A DNA stretch of 64,000 nt from Streptomyces sp. NBC_01314 (GTDB lineage Bacteria; Actinomycetota; Actinomycetes; Streptomycetales; Streptomycetaceae): contig NZ_CP108394.1 of NCBI RefSeq assembly GCF_041435215.1, positions 6,882,001 to 6,946,000 on the forward strand, given 5' to 3'. Position 1 is the first letter of the stretch, and each line of letters starts with the position of its first letter. Both the position numbers and the translations under genes were made by a program. Shown here in pieces: positions 50,923 to 59,865 of the stretch. Below the pieces are notes generated by a model. It was not told where the DNA came from. It saw nothing but the letters and a program-made list of their open reading frames with translations, and searched no databases.

Positions 50923-52155
50923 TTGGGACGGAAGATCGGAAGCCGGTACACCGCGAACCAGATTCTGGGACGGGGCAGCGCCGGCACGGTGTGGCTGGGT
51001 GAGGGCCCGGAGGGTCCCGTCGCGATCAAGCTGCTGCGCGAGGACCTCTCGTCCGACCAGGAACTCGTCAGTCGTTTCGTCCAGGAGCGCACCGCGCTGC
51101 TGGGCCTCGACCACCCGAACGTGGTCTCCGTACGCGAACTCGTCGTCGACGGCAACGACCTCGCCCTCGTCATGGGCCTCGTCCGGGGCACCGACCTGCG
51201 CACCCGTCTCGACCGGGAGCGGCGCATGGCCCCCGAGGCGGCGGTGGCCATAGTGGCCGACATCGCGGACGGCCTGGCGGCGGCGCACGCGGCCGGGGTC
51301 GTCCACCGGGACGTGAAGCCGGAGAACGTGCTGCTGGACATGCAGGGCCCGCTGGGTCCGGGCGGCGCGCATCCGGCCCTCCTGACCGACTTCGGCGTCG
51401 CCAAGCTGATCGATTCGCCTCGCCGTACCCGCGCCACGAAGATCATCGGCACTCCGGACTATCTCGCCCCCGAGATCGTCGAGGGCCTGCCGCCCCGTGC
51501 CGCCGTGGACATCTACGCCCTCGCGACCGTGCTGTACGAGCTGCTGGCCGGCTTCACGCCGTTCGGCGGCGGCCACCCCGGCGCGGTGCTGCGCCGCCAT
51601 GTCACCGAGACGGTCGTCCCGCTGCCCGGCATCCCCGAGGAGCTGTGGCAGCTGCTCGTGCAGTGTCTGGCGAAGGCGCCGGCCTCGCGGCTGCGGGCGT
51701 CGGAGCTGGGGGCGCGGCTGCGGGAGCAGTTGCCGCTTCTGGCCGGGATGCCACCGCTGGACGTCGACGAGCCCGGGGCGGAGACGGAGGAGCCGGCCGA
51801 GGAGCAGACCGTGCCGGTGGCGCCCAGGGAGCGGGTGCGGCGAGGGGCCGTACCGCTGGTCCCCGGGGCGAAGCCGGACTCCAACCGGGACACGCACACG
51901 TCGATGAGGGTGCCCGGGCCGGACGAGCTGGCGGGCGGGGCCCGGGGGACGGCGCGGGTGCCCAGGGCCCCGGGGGCGCCCCGGCCGGGCTCGGCCCGCC
52001 GTCGGGCGATGGCCCGCCGCCGACGGATCACCCTCGGAGCCGCGGCGGTCGCGCTGGTGGTCGCGGCGGGTGTGGGCACCTGGGCGGCGACATCGGGAGG
52101 CGACTCGGGCGGCGGGTCCCCGGACATGAAGAACTCCACGCCGGCATCGCCGTGA
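50923..52155 (+). CDS. pkaB: membrane Ser/Thr protein kinase PkaB
   Basis: A 410-residue Hanks-type kinase. Motifs are ILGRGSAGTVWLGEGPEG, VAIKLLREDL, GVVHRDVKPENVLLD (~residues 126-140), LTDFGVAKL and GTPDYLAPEIVEG. After ~110 linker residues comes one membrane helix (LGAAAVALVVAAGVGTWAAT), with a ~20-residue external tail (GGDSGGGSPDMKNS), too short to be a sensor. The start is TTG 50923, preceded by TAGGAG with five bases spacing; this leaves the conserved GRKIGSRYTANQILGRG start. It is similar to PkaA in the catalytic domain, suggesting an old tandem duplication. The lipoprotein gene follows 82 bp downstream and may be co-transcribed. Confidence 0.9.
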   Translation: MGRKIGSRYTANQILGRGSAGTVWLGEGPEGPVAIKLLREDLSSDQELVSRFVQERTALLGLDHPNVVSVRELVVDGNDLALVMGLVRGTDLRTRLDRERRMAPEAAVAIVADIADGLAAAHAAGVVHRDVKPENVLLDMQGPLGPGGAHPALLTDFGVAKLIDSPRRTRATKIIGTPDYLAPEIVEGLPPRAAVDIYALATVLYELLAGFTPFGGGHPGAVLRRHVTETVVPLPGIPEELWQLLVQCLAKAPASRLRASELGARLREQLPLLAGMPPLDVDEPGAETEEPAEEQTVPVAPRERVRRGAVPLVPGAKPDSNRDTHTSMRVPGPDELAGGARGTARVPRAPGAPRPGSARRRAMARRRRITLGAAAVALVVAAGVGTWAATSGGDSGGGSPDMKNSTPASP

Positions 52156-52237
52156 CGTACCGGCATCGCCGCGATGTGAAACGACGTCGTATGGTTCGCC
52201 GCTCGATAGTCACGTCCGTGTCCGGCGGAGGCCGCTA

Positions 52238-52789
52238 GTGGCAACGCGAACCGTGGCAACGCGAGCCGGCGCCGCACTCAAGGGCGCACTCGTCCTCGCC
52301 GCGATCGTCTCGGTGGGCTCCTGCGGTTCCTCGGAACCGCGGGGGTCCGCCCCCGGGACGGACAGTGCCTCGGCGGGCTGCGAGATCCATGACACCACCC
52401 AGCAGGTCGCCGACCGCTTCTCCGCGCTGGGCAAGGTCATCACCACCGAGTGGTGCGCGATGGACCTCGCGGGCGGCTCGTCCCGCGCCCCCGGCCCGAG
52501 CGACATCAGAATGGTCGGCTACTTCGAGACCACGGCCGAGGACATGAAGGCCGTCCTCGACGCCCCTGACAGGACGTTCGAGAAGGCCGAGCCCGAGGAC
52601 ATTCCTGATGCCCTCAGCGCTTCGACGTCCGAGAAAACCGAGTGGCTGACCAGCCCCGATGCGAATGAGGAGATCACGGCCGGCCTGTACACCGCGACGT
52701 TCCATTTCGACCGCGCTTCCAACAAGATCCTCTTCGACACCGTCAACCCGACCAGAACCGAGGACGAGGGGGTAGTGGTCGGAGGGTGA
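52238..52789 (+). CDS. small secreted lipoprotein of unknown function
   Basis: A 183-residue lipoprotein. The signal sequence KGALVLAAIVSVG is followed by a lipobox-like SVGSC (Cys29). The mature part has two more Cys (GCEIHD, EWCAMD) that could pair, the stretch IRMVGYFETTAEDMKAVLDA, and a final LYTATFHFDRASNKILFDTV. I do not recognise a family. GTG 52238 has GGCGGAGG six bases upstream. It lies between pkaB and prfB on the same strand, and might be a surface partner of the kinases, but nothing in the sequence proves that. Confidence 0.75.
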   Translation: MATRTVATRAGAALKGALVLAAIVSVGSCGSSEPRGSAPGTDSASAGCEIHDTTQQVADRFSALGKVITTEWCAMDLAGGSSRAPGPSDIRMVGYFETTAEDMKAVLDAPDRTFEKAEPEDIPDALSASTSEKTEWLTSPDANEEITAGLYTATFHFDRASNKILFDTVNPTRTEDEGVVVGG

Positions 52790-52906
52790 GGGACGAGGTG
52801 GGGCCTGAGCGACCAGCCCCCACCCACCCGTAAGCGAACAACCGCACGAACGCCGGCTGCCGCCCCGAGCCGAGGGCGCCCCACCATGGTCACCCGGCGG
52901 AGCCGT

Positions 52907-52919
52907 TAGGCTGGGGGCG
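52907..52919 (+). promoter_or_regulatory. leaderless -10 element of prfB
   Basis: TAGGCT (52907-52912) is followed by GGGGGC and then the GTG of prfB at 52919, so the transcript probably begins at the start codon. The GGGGGC is too close to work as a ribosome site. Confidence 0.55.
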
Positions 52920-54025
52920 TGGCAGTCGTCGATGTATCCGAAGAGCTGAAGTCCCTCTCCTCGACCATGGAGTCGATCGAGGCCGTTTTGGACCTCGACA
53001 AGTTGAGGGCAGACATCGCCGTGCTCGAGGAGCAGGCAGCCGCGCCGTCCCTGTGGGACAACCCGGACGAGGCGCAGAAGATCACCAGCAAGCTCTCCCA
53101 CCTCCAGGCCGAGGTCAGGAAGGCGGAGGCGCTGCGCGGTCGCATCGACGACCTCAGTGTCCTCTTCGAGATGGCCGAGGAGGAGGACGACCCGGACACC
53201 CTCGCCGAGGCCGAGTCGGAGCTGACCTCCGTCCGCAAGGCGCTGGACGAGATGGAGGTCCGCACGCTCCTGTCCGGCGAGTACGACTCCCGCGAGGCCC
53301 TCGTCAACATCCGCGCCGAGGCCGGTGGCGTCGACGCCGCCGACTTCGCCGAGAAGCTGCAGCGGATGTACCTGCGCTGGGCGGAGCAGAAGGGCTTCAA
53401 GACCGAGGTGTACGAGACCTCGTACGCGGAGGAGGCGGGCATCAAGTCCACCACCTTCGCCGTGCAGGTGCCGTACGCCTACGGCACGCTCTCCGTCGAG
53501 CAGGGCACACACCGGCTCGTCCGTATCTCGCCGTTCGACAACCAGGGGCGGCGCCAGACCTCCTTCGCCGGTGTCGAGATCCTGCCCGTGGTCGAGACGA
53601 CGGACCACATCGAGATCGACGAGACCGAGCTGCGGGTGGACGTCTACCGGTCGTCCGGGCCCGGCGGCCAGGGCGTCAACACCACCGACTCCGCGGTACG
53701 GCTGACCCACCTTCCCACCGGCATCGTCGTCTCCTGCCAGAACGAGCGGTCGCAGATCCAGAACAAGGCGTCCGCGATGAACGTTCTCCAGGCGAAGCTC
53801 CTCGACCGGCGCCGGCAGGAGGAGCAGGCCAAGATGGACGCCCTCAAGGGCGACGGTGGCAACTCCTGGGGCAACCAGATGCGTTCGTACGTCCTGCACC
53901 CGTACCAGATGGTCAAGGACCTCCGCACCGAGCACGAAGTCGGCAACCCCGAGGCCGTGTTCAATGGCGAGATCGACGGCTTCCTGGAGGCCGGAATTCG
54001 CTGGCGCAAGCAGCGGGAGAAGTAG
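52919..54025 (+). CDS. prfB: peptide chain release factor 2
   Basis: A 368-residue RF2 that recognises UGA and UAA and triggers peptidyl-tRNA hydrolysis. The stop-codon tripeptide is SPF (residues 204-206, in [15 protein letters not shown]). The catalytic motif is GGQ (249-251, in [20 protein letters not shown]). The N-terminal helical domain and full family length are present. The reading frame is continuous, so the programmed +1 frameshift known from E. coli prfB is absent. It starts at GTG 52919, probably leaderless. A clear terminator follows. In Streptomyces and mycobacteria prfB stands near ftsE-ftsX-smpB, as here. Confidence 0.98.
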   Translation: MAVVDVSEELKSLSSTMESIEAVLDLDKLRADIAVLEEQAAAPSLWDNPDEAQKITSKLSHLQAEVRKAEALRGRIDDLSVLFEMAEEEDDPDTLAEAESELTSVRKALDEMEVRTLLSGEYDSREALVNIRAEAGGVDAADFAEKLQRMYLRWAEQKGFKTEVYETSYAEEAGIKSTTFAVQVPYAYGTLSVEQGTHRLVRISPFDNQGRRQTSFAGVEILPVVETTDHIEIDETELRVDVYRSSGPGGQGVNTTDSAVRLTHLPTGIVVSCQNERSQIQNKASAMNVLQAKLLDRRRQEEQAKMDALKGDGGNSWGNQMRSYVLHPYQMVKDLRTEHEVGNPEAVFNGEIDGFLEAGIRWRKQREK

Positions 54026-54336
54026 GGCGGCCGAACTCAGCGCTTTGTCGACAAGGCAACTGTCTTCCATCGGGAGGCAGTTGCCTTGTCTGCGTGGGGA
54101 TGTCTGGGTCTTACGTCACACTCACATGTTGTTGACGAGGTCAAAAGCGGTGAACGGGACATCGCGTACGCAACGACCTTGACGTTGCTGGGAAAACTGG
54201 GAATGGTGGCGTATGGCATGCGCATTACTGGGGCGCATGTGAACCGGGGGACTTCGACCCAACCGACTGCTCCCGTTGATCGCGGCCCCGGGCGCTCTGC
54301 TCCATTCACTGATGAGCTACTGGGGGTAGCAGCCAT
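54026..54336. other. 311-bp intergenic region between prfB and the LAETG gene
   Basis: Begins with the prfB terminator (54050-54090). The rest is less GC-rich than its surroundings and should contain the promoter of the surface-protein gene. TTGACG occurs at 54132 and 54179, but no matching -10 is clear. Confidence 0.5.
54050..54090 (+). terminator. prfB terminator
   Basis: GACAAGGCAACTG (54050-54062) pairs perfectly with CAGTTGCCTTGTC (54078-54090) around a 15-nt loop, 25 bp after the prfB stop. Confidence 0.88.
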
Positions 54337-55173
54337 ATGACGAAGAAGACACGGATCCGCGTTGCGCGCATAGCCGCGGGTGCCGTGATCGCCGCCGGCG
54401 CGTCACTGACCGCCGCGGGTGCCGCTTCCGCGCTGGACCTCGGCGTCGGGGTCGGTGTCAGCACCGACGACGGCGGTTCGGTCGAAGCCGATGTCTCGGT
54501 CCAGACCGGCAACGACACCGAGGGCACCAGCATCGGCGTGACCGAGGGTGCCACGACCACCGGTGAGACCACGGGTGAAACCACCGGTGAGACCACTGGC
54601 GAGACCACGGGTGAGACCACCACGTCTGGTGAGACCACGACGACCAGCACGTCTGGTGAGACCACCACGACGAGCACGTCTGGTGAGACCACCACGACCA
54701 GCACGTCTGGTGAGACCACCACGACGAGCACGTCTGGTGAGACCACCACGACCGGTAACGCCAACAGCACCGGTAACGGCAACAGCACCGGTAACGCCAA
54801 CAGCACCGGTAACGCCAACAGCACCGGCAATGGCAACAGCACCGGCAACGCCAACAGCACCGGTAGCGCCAACAGCACCAGCACGACCGGTGATGCCAGC
54901 AGCACGGGCGGCAACAGCTCCACCGACGGCGGCTCCACCGGTGGTACAGAGCCCGACGGCGGCAACGACGAGTCCGTCCAGCAGGAGGGCTCCTCGGCCC
55001 TCACGGACACCGGCTCGGAGACCGAGGCCCAGGGTGTCGGCGGCGGCGAGCTGGCCGAGACCGGTGCCACCGAGACCGCGTTCCTGCTGGTCGGCGCCGC
55101 CACGATGATCGCCGGCGGTATCGGCTTCCGTCTGCTGCCGCGCCTGATGGTCGGCCGCGGCGCCGCCGCCTGA
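54337..55173 (+). CDS. cell-wall-anchored repeat protein with LAETG sorting signal
   Basis: A 278-residue surface protein. The signal peptide ([19 protein letters not shown], cleavage near AASA-LD at ~33) leads to a short domain and then a long Thr/Ser/Asn/Gly stalk. The stalk has TTGE repeats, five copies of a 9-residue [13 protein letters not shown] unit and seven of a 6-residue NSTGNA/G unit. A sortase signal ends the protein: LAETG at 239-243, a hydrophobic helix ([17 protein letters not shown]) and an Arg-containing tail. LAxTG is the type recognised by class E sortases in Streptomyces. It is probably O-glycosylated and acts as a wall spacer or adhesin. The ATG has GGGGG ~10 bases upstream. 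Confidence 0.85.
   Translation: MTKKTRIRVARIAAGAVIAAGASLTAAGAASALDLGVGVGVSTDDGGSVEADVSVQTGNDTEGTSIGVTEGATTTGETTGETTGETTGETTGETTTSGETTTTSTSGETTTTSTSGETTTTSTSGETTTTSTSGETTTTGNANSTGNGNSTGNANSTGNANSTGNGNSTGNANSTGSANSTSTTGDASSTGGNSSTDGGSTGGTEPDGGNDESVQQEGSSALTDTGSETEAQGVGGGELAETGATETAFLLVGAATMIAGGIGFRLLPRLMVGRGAAA
54557..54879 (+). repeat. in-frame tandem repeats encoding the Thr/Ser/Asn stalk
   Basis: Three successive arrays: 12-bp units (54557-54618), five 27-bp units (54619-54753, the last four differing only at single bases) and seven 18-bp units starting GGTAACGCCAACAGCACC (54754-54879). All unit lengths are multiples of three, so copy-number change keeps the frame. Confidence 0.92.
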
Positions 55174-55195
55174 TCGTTCGCGACCAGGCACGGCC

Positions 55196-55250
55196 ACGAC
55201 GTACGACGAAGGCCCGGGGCAGCCAGCCCCGGGCCTTCGTCGTACGTCGT
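55196..55250. terminator. bidirectional terminator with perfect 25-bp stem
   Basis: Arms 55196-55220 and 55226-55250 are exact complements (ACGACGTACGACGAAGGCCC...), with the loop AGCCA. It lies between the convergent LAETG-protein and zinc-ribbon genes. Confidence 0.95.
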
Positions 55251-55254
55251 CGCC

Positions 55255-55446
55255 CTATACCGTCTGGTGCGCCAGCAGCGCCACCGCCGCTATCAGGATC
55301 GCCAGCAGGGCGATCAGGGTCATGGGGCTCAGGCTCGCGAACGGGTTCTCCTGCTGGAGTCGCTCGCGGCTGGCCCGGCACACATGGCAGCGGCCCTCGG
55401 CGACGGGGGAAGCGCAGTTCGCGCACACCAACCGGTCGTACGTCAT
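55255..55446 (-). CDS. small zinc-ribbon membrane protein
   Basis: A 63-residue protein. The N-terminal zinc ribbon has two CxxC knuckles ([20 protein letters not shown]). It is followed by a short polar linker and one C-terminal membrane helix ([16 protein letters not shown]). Function unknown; such tail-anchored zinc ribbons are common in actinobacteria. The start ATG 55446 has AAGGAGG about eight bases upstream, so the 11-residue longer frame is not preferred. It is convergent with the LAETG gene across a perfect terminator and divergent from ftsE. Confidence 0.8.
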   Translation of the reverse strand: MTYDRLVCANCASPVAEGRCHVCRASRERLQQENPFASLSPMTLIALLAILIAAVALLAHQTV

Positions 55447-55590
55447 GCGCCTCGCCCTCCTTGCAATGGCCTCACACATACCTCAACGTTTCGTGGAACC
55501 GGACCGTTCCTCCACACCACTGTGCCAGGTTCCTCCGGAGGTTGCGCGGGGGCCTCGGAAAGGGCTGGGCGCCCCCTGTCGCGCCGCCGC

Positions 55591-55635
55591 GGGCCGGTGG
55601 GGGCTTGTCGGGCAGTTCCCCGCGCCTCTCGGCGG
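55591..55635. repeat. dispersed Streptomyces intergenic element (copy 6)
   Basis: GGGCCGGTGGGGGCTTGTCG, then GGCAGTTCCCCGCGCCTCTC. It shares its core with the elements at 39880 and 44046 and lies upstream of ftsE. Confidence 0.75.
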
Positions 55636-55687
55636 GCCGGGGACGGTACAGTCTCGTCATCCATTCCCGACGGCTTGTGGTGCATCC

Positions 55688-56377
55688 GTGATCCGATTCG
55701 ACAACGTGTCCAAGGTCTACCCCAAGCAGACCCGCCCCGCACTCAGGGATGTGTCCCTGGAGGTCGAGAAGGGCGAGTTCGTGTTCCTCGTGGGGTCATC
55801 CGGCTCCGGGAAGTCCACTTTCCTGCGGCTGATCCTCCGGGAGGAGCGGTGCAGCCAGGGGCAGGTGCACGTCCTGGGCAAGGATCTCGCGCGCCTGTCC
55901 AACTGGAAGGTGCCGCAGATGCGCCGCCAGCTCGGGACGGTGTTCCAGGACTTCCGGCTGCTGCCGAGCAAGACGGTCGGAGAGAACGTCGCCTTCGCCC
56001 AGGAGGTCATCGGCAAGTCGCGCGGCGAGATCCGCAAGTCCGTGCCGCAGGTGCTGGAGCTGGTCGGCCTCGGTGGCAAGGAAGAGCGCATGCCCGGCGA
56101 GCTGTCCGGTGGTGAGCAGCAGCGCGTGGCCATCGCGCGGGCCTTCGTGAACCGGCCCAAGCTGCTGATCGCGGACGAGCCCACCGGCAACCTCGACCCG
56201 CAGACCTCCGTCGGCATCATGAAGCTGCTCGACCGGATCAACCGGACGGGCACCACCGTGGTGATGGCGACCCACGACCAGAACATCGTGGACCAGATGC
56301 GCAAGCGCGTCATCGAGCTGGAGAAGGGCCGTCTCGTCCGCGACCAGGCGCGCGGCGTCTACGGCTACCAGCACTGA
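55688..56377 (+). CDS. ftsE: cell-division ABC ATPase FtsE
   Basis: A 229-residue ABC ATPase that, with FtsX, couples the division machinery to peptidoglycan hydrolase activation at the membrane. It has [13 protein letters not shown], Walker [13 protein letters not shown] (~residues 36-47), signature [14 protein letters not shown], Walker [13 protein letters not shown] and ATHDQNIV. Length and start are typical. The start is GTG 55688. A TACAGT at ~55646 is a likely -10, giving a ~30-nt leader with only a weak ribosome site. ftsX follows after 34 bp on the same transcript. Confidence 0.97.
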   Translation: MIRFDNVSKVYPKQTRPALRDVSLEVEKGEFVFLVGSSGSGKSTFLRLILREERCSQGQVHVLGKDLARLSNWKVPQMRRQLGTVFQDFRLLPSKTVGENVAFAQEVIGKSRGEIRKSVPQVLELVGLGGKEERMPGELSGGEQQRVAIARAFVNRPKLLIADEPTGNLDPQTSVGIMKLLDRINRTGTTVVMATHDQNIVDQMRKRVIELEKGRLVRDQARGVYGYQH

Positions 56378-56411
56378 CCGCCCCAGTCCACGGAAAGGCA
56401 TAGCGGAAGCC

Positions 56412-57329
56412 ATGCGCGCCCAGTTCGTCCTGTCGGAGATCGGTGTCGGTCTCCGCCGCAACCTCACGATGACCTTCGCGGTCATCGTCTCCGTCGCCCT
56501 CTCCCTCGCCCTGTTCGGCGGATCGCTGCTGATGAGCGACCAGGTCGGCCAGATGAAGGGCTACTGGTACGACAAGGTCAACGTGTCGGTCTTCCTCTGC
56601 AACAAGAGCGACGCGGAGTCCGACCCCAACTGCGCCAAGGGCGCCGTCACGACCGAGCAGAAGAAGCAGATCAAGTCGGATCTGAACAAGATGGCGGTCG
56701 TCGAGAACGTCGAACACGAGTCGCAGGACGAGGCGTACAAGCACTACAAGGAGCAGTTCGGCGACTCGCCGCTGGCCAGCAGCCTCACGCCGGACCAGAT
56801 GCAGGAGTCGTACCGCATCAAGCTGGAGGACCCGGAGAAGTACCAGGTCATCGCGAGCGCCTTCAACGGCCGTGACGGTGTGCAGTCGGTGCAGGACCAG
56901 AAGGGCATCCTGGACAACCTGTTCCGGCTCCTCGGTTATCTGAGCTGGGCGGCGCGCGGTGTCATGGCGGTCATGCTGATCGTGGCGCTGCTGCTGATCG
57001 TCAACACGGTGCGTGTCTCGGCGTTCAGCCGTCGTCGTGAGATCGGGATCATGCGGCTGGTGGGCGCCTCGGGCTTCTACATCCAGGCCCCGTTCATCAT
57101 GGAGGCCGCGGTCGCGGGGATCATCGGCGGCACGGTCGCCTGTGCCTTCCTGCTCCTGGGGCAGTACTTCGTGATCGACAACGGAGTGTCACTGTCCACG
57201 AACCTGCCGTTGATCAATTTCGTCGGCTGGGACGCGGTCCTGGTCAAGCTGCCGCTCATCCTCACCGTGAGCTTCCTGATGCCGGCGCTGGCCGCGTTCG
57301 TCGCGCTGCGCAAGTACCTGAAGGTGTGA
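56412..57329 (+). CDS. ftsX: cell-division membrane protein FtsX
   Basis: A 305-residue FtsX with four membrane helices: one near the N-terminus (TMTFAVIVSVALSLALFGGS), a ~125-residue extracellular domain (containing Cys in SVFLCNKSDAESDPNCAKG), then three helices (VMAVMLIVALLLIVNTV, IMEAAVAGIIGGTVACAFLL, LPLILTVSFLMPALAAFVAL). The cytoplasmic loop SAFSRRREIGIMRLVGASGF touches FtsE. The external domain binds hydrolase partners in other actinobacteria. ATG 56412 follows AGCGGAAGCC. A terminator hairpin lies between it and the downstream protease gene. Confidence 0.97.
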   Translation: MRAQFVLSEIGVGLRRNLTMTFAVIVSVALSLALFGGSLLMSDQVGQMKGYWYDKVNVSVFLCNKSDAESDPNCAKGAVTTEQKKQIKSDLNKMAVVENVEHESQDEAYKHYKEQFGDSPLASSLTPDQMQESYRIKLEDPEKYQVIASAFNGRDGVQSVQDQKGILDNLFRLLGYLSWAARGVMAVMLIVALLLIVNTVRVSAFSRRREIGIMRLVGASGFYIQAPFIMEAAVAGIIGGTVACAFLLLGQYFVIDNGVSLSTNLPLINFVGWDAVLVKLPLILTVSFLMPALAAFVALRKYLKV

Positions 57330-57341
57330 CGCATGCCCCTG

Positions 57342-57371
57342 GGGCCGTACCGGCAAGGGCCGGTGCGGCCC
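57342..57371 (+). terminator. terminator after ftsX
   Basis: GGGCCGTACCGGC (57342-57354) pairs with GCCGGTGCGGCCC (57359-57371), with a single T-G wobble and the loop AAGG, 12 bp after the ftsX stop. Confidence 0.8.
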
Positions 57372-57383
57372 TTCGCGTTGTCC

Positions 57384-57397
57384 TAGACTCGCCGACA
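57384..57397 (+). promoter_or_regulatory. leaderless -10 element of the protease gene
   Basis: TAGACT (57384-57389) lies 7 bp before the ATG at 57397. With the terminator just upstream, the protease probably has its own promoter and a leaderless mRNA. Confidence 0.55.
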
Positions 57398-58596
57398 TGT
57401 CAGGCCGCGACCTGTTCTCACAGCCCCGCCGCGTCGGCCGCGGGGCCGCCCTGACATTGGTCTTCGCGAGCGTGCTCGCGGCGGGTGCCGCGACCGGCTC
57501 CTTCGACGATCCGGCCCGCGGGACGACGGCCGTCGCGAACCCCTCCCACTCCGCCCCGGCCGACAAGGAGCAGGACGTCGCCGACGCGGCCGCCGAGGCC
57601 ATGGCCGAGGGCGAGTCCCCCGTGGAGGCCGCCGAGCGGGCCGTCAGCCGCAGCGGCGACCGGTGGGGCGCGGTCTACTCCGAGGGCGAGTACGAACAGT
57701 TCGAGGAGGCCCTCGACGGCGAGTACACCGGCGTCGGCCTCTGGGCCCGGCTGCGGCGCGACGGCCGTATCGAGGTGGCCCGGGTGCAGGACGGCTCGCC
57801 CGCGGCGGGCGCCGGGATCCGCGCGGGCGACCGGCTCGTCGGTGTCGACGGCGAGAAGGTCGACGGGCGTCCGGTGACCGAGGTCGTCTCCTTACTCCGC
57901 GGCGACGCGATCGGCGGGGGGGCCGGGAGCACCGACACCCCCAAGAGCGCGGCCGCCGGTACGAAGGTGTCGCTGGAGCTGCGGCGCGGCACCCGGACAT
58001 GGCACGAGACCCTGCGCAGGGCCCGTCTCTCCACCGAGGACGTGACCGTGAGCCGCACCGCCGACGGGGTCAGCGTCATCACGGTCGACGCGTTCACCAA
58101 GGGCTCCGGCGATGTCGTACGAGCCGCCGTGGAGCAGTCCGCCGACGCGGCGGGCTTCGTCCTCGACCTCCGCGGCAACTCCGGCGGCCTGGTCTCCGAG
58201 GCGGTCACCGCCGCCTCCGCCTTCCTCGACGGCGGCCTCGTCGCCACGTACGACGTCAACGGCGAGCAGCAGGCCCTGCACGCCGAACCCGGCGGCGACA
58301 CCACCAGACCCCTGGTCGCGCTCGTCGACGGCGGCACGATGAGCGCGGCCGAGCTGCTCACGGGGGCCCTGCAGGACCGGGGCCGCGCGGTGGTCGTGGG
58401 CTCCCGCACCTTCGGCAAGGGCTCGGTGCAGATGCCGAGCCGCCTCCCCGACGGCTCCGTCGCCGAACTGACCGTCGGCCACTACCGCACCCCCTCCGGC
58501 CGGGGCGTCGACGGCCGCGGCATCACGCCCGACCTGGACGCGGACGACGACGCCCTGCAGCGGGCCGAGACGGTGCTGAGCGGCCTCGGGCCGTAG
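57397..58596 (+). CDS. S41 C-terminal processing protease with PDZ domain; TTA codon
   Basis: A 399-residue exported protease of the CtpA/Prc family. An N-terminal signal/anchor helix ([19 protein letters not shown]) is followed by a helical spacer. A PDZ domain spans ~115-205 ([30 protein letters not shown]). The S41 domain carries the Ser/Lys dyad Ser316 ([10 protein letters not shown]) and Lys341 ([11 protein letters not shown]), 25 residues apart as in the family. [12 protein letters not shown] is conserved. Codon 166 is TTA (57892-57894), suggesting bldA-dependent translation. It sits directly after ftsEX, as in other Streptomyces. It may process a cell-wall or division protein outside the membrane; the substrate is unknown. 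Confidence 0.93.
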   Translation: MSGRDLFSQPRRVGRGAALTLVFASVLAAGAATGSFDDPARGTTAVANPSHSAPADKEQDVADAAAEAMAEGESPVEAAERAVSRSGDRWGAVYSEGEYEQFEEALDGEYTGVGLWARLRRDGRIEVARVQDGSPAAGAGIRAGDRLVGVDGEKVDGRPVTEVVSLLRGDAIGGGAGSTDTPKSAAAGTKVSLELRRGTRTWHETLRRARLSTEDVTVSRTADGVSVITVDAFTKGSGDVVRAAVEQSADAAGFVLDLRGNSGGLVSEAVTAASAFLDGGLVATYDVNGEQQALHAEPGGDTTRPLVALVDGGTMSAAELLTGALQDRGRAVVVGSRTFGKGSVQMPSRLPDGSVAELTVGHYRTPSGRGVDGRGITPDLDADDDALQRAETVLSGLGP

Positions 58597-58718
58597 CCGC
58601 CCCCGCCGCCCCGCCCGCCTCTCGCGTTCCTGTCGGCCCTCTCGCGTTCGCGCCGGCCGCCGCTCCCGTTAATCGGTTTCCCGTGGACCCCCTCCGTAGT
58701 GCGAAAATGGACGGCATC

Positions 58719-59273
58719 ATGAGCAAGGGAATGTACGTACCGAAGGAGTCCCAGCCCAAGCAGGGCGGGACGGACACCAGGGGCCGGGACGGCGAGAAGG
58801 GCGGCAAGCGCAAGATCGTCGCCCAGAACAAGAAGGCCCGGCACGACTACGCGATCATCGACACCTTCGAGGCCGGGCTCGTGCTCACCGGTACCGAGGT
58901 CAAGTCGCTGCGCGAGGGCCGGACCTCGCTGGCCGACGGCTTCGTCCAGATCGACGGCGGGGAGGCGTGGCTGCACAACGCCCACATCCCCGAGTACCAC
59001 CAAGGCAGCTGGACCAACCACTCCGCGCGCCGCAAGCGGAAGCTGCTGCTGCACCGGGAGGAGATCGACAAGCTGGAGTCCAAGGCGCAGGAGACGGGTC
59101 ACACGATCGTGCCCCTCGCCCTGTACTTCAAGGACGGCCGGGCGAAGGCGGAGATCGCTCTCGCGCGCGGCAAGAAGGAGTTCGACAAGCGGCAGACGCT
59201 GCGGGAGCAGCAGGACCGGCGGGAGTCGGACCGCGCGATCGCGGCGGTGAAGCGGAAGCAGCGCGAGGCGTAG
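58719..59273 (+). CDS. smpB: tmRNA-binding protein SmpB
   Basis: A 184-residue SmpB, the protein that escorts tmRNA to stalled ribosomes. The OB-fold core reads [20 protein letters not shown], then [40 protein letters not shown], ending with [20 protein letters not shown] and the basic tail. The first ~25 residues are an extra low-complexity N-terminus compared with E. coli SmpB. ATG 58719 is used; ATG 58707 is in frame and equally possible. ssrA lies 140 bp downstream, so partner RNA and protein genes are linked. Confidence 0.96.
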   Translation: MSKGMYVPKESQPKQGGTDTRGRDGEKGGKRKIVAQNKKARHDYAIIDTFEAGLVLTGTEVKSLREGRTSLADGFVQIDGGEAWLHNAHIPEYHQGSWTNHSARRKRKLLLHREEIDKLESKAQETGHTIVPLALYFKDGRAKAEIALARGKKEFDKRQTLREQQDRRESDRAIAAVKRKQREA

Positions 59274-59336
59274 CCACCGGCCGACGGAGCCACGTAGCCA
59301 CGGGGAATACGGTGGCATGTGCTCGCGTTGGTCACG

Positions 59337-59342
59337 TACGAT
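59337..59342 (+). promoter_or_regulatory. candidate -10 of ssrA
   Basis: TACGAT would start transcription near 59349, ~65 nt before the mature tmRNA 5' end. A small hairpin CCCTCC-TC-GGAGGG (59372-59385) lies in between and could mark precursor processing. Confidence 0.35.
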
Positions 59343-59413
59343 GGTTCTGCACCTCACAGCGGGTGCGTACACCCTCCTCGGAGGGCCTCTTCGGAGGATT
59401 GAAAAAACAACAT

Positions 59414-59808
59414 GGGGATGATCGGTTTCGACAGCGGATGTCGAAGCAGGGGAAGCGTGTCGAGGAAGCGGCCACGATCTCGTAAACCACAGGCCGAAAC
59501 AAATAATCGCCAATTCAAACAGCGATTCTCCCAAGCAGTTCTCTCTCGCCGCCTGATCTCAGGTAGCGAAGCGACTGCTCCTTAAGGGAGTGTCAGCCCG
59601 GGAGTGTTCCCGACCCGGATCCTGGCATCAGCTAGGGGACTAAACCTTGATCCCGGTCACGGGGTGAAGAGGGAAATCTAACAGTGACTGAGCCCGTCGG
59701 CGACTTGTTCGCGTGATCGCCGGGGCTGAGAAAATCACAGCGAACTGCACACGGAGAAGCCCTGATTCCGCACCGTTGGACGCGGGTTCGATTCCCGCCA
59801 TCTCCACA
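59414..59808 (+). ncRNA. ssrA: transfer-messenger RNA
   Basis: tmRNA, which rescues stalled ribosomes by trans-translation. The 5' GGGGATG (59414-59420) pairs with 3' CATCTCC (59799-59805) to form the acceptor stem. The conserved GGTTTCGACAG follows the 5' end, and the T-arm GGTTCGATTCC precedes the 3' end. The tag ORF starts at GCC 59509 and ends with TGA 59554, encoding ANSNSDSPKQFSLAA, with the expected hydrophobic LAA end. Bases after the acceptor stem are ACAA, so the CCA end is not encoded and must be added. A strong terminator follows at 59822. Confidence 0.96.
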
Positions 59809-59821
59809 ATTCCCATGTGGG

Positions 59822-59857
59822 CGAAAGCCCCGCTGCGACACCGCAGCGGGGCTTTCG
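59822..59857. terminator. ssrA terminator
   Basis: A perfect 16-bp stem CGAAAGCCCCGCTGCG (59822-59837) with its complement at 59842-59857 and the loop ACAC, followed by TCATTTCC. It also lies 8 bp past the end of the convergent LacI gene, so it can stop both. Confidence 0.93.
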
Positions 59858-59865
59858 TCATTTCC

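Noticed and set aside
52919..53010. Programmed frameshift in prfB as in E. coli
   Set aside because: The reading frame is continuous from GTG 52919, with no internal in-frame TGA near codon 25.
59761..59808. A tRNA gene suggested by GGTTCGATTCC and an acceptor-like end
   Set aside because: It is the tRNA-like 3' domain of tmRNA; its acceptor strand pairs with 59414-59420 about 385 bases upstream.
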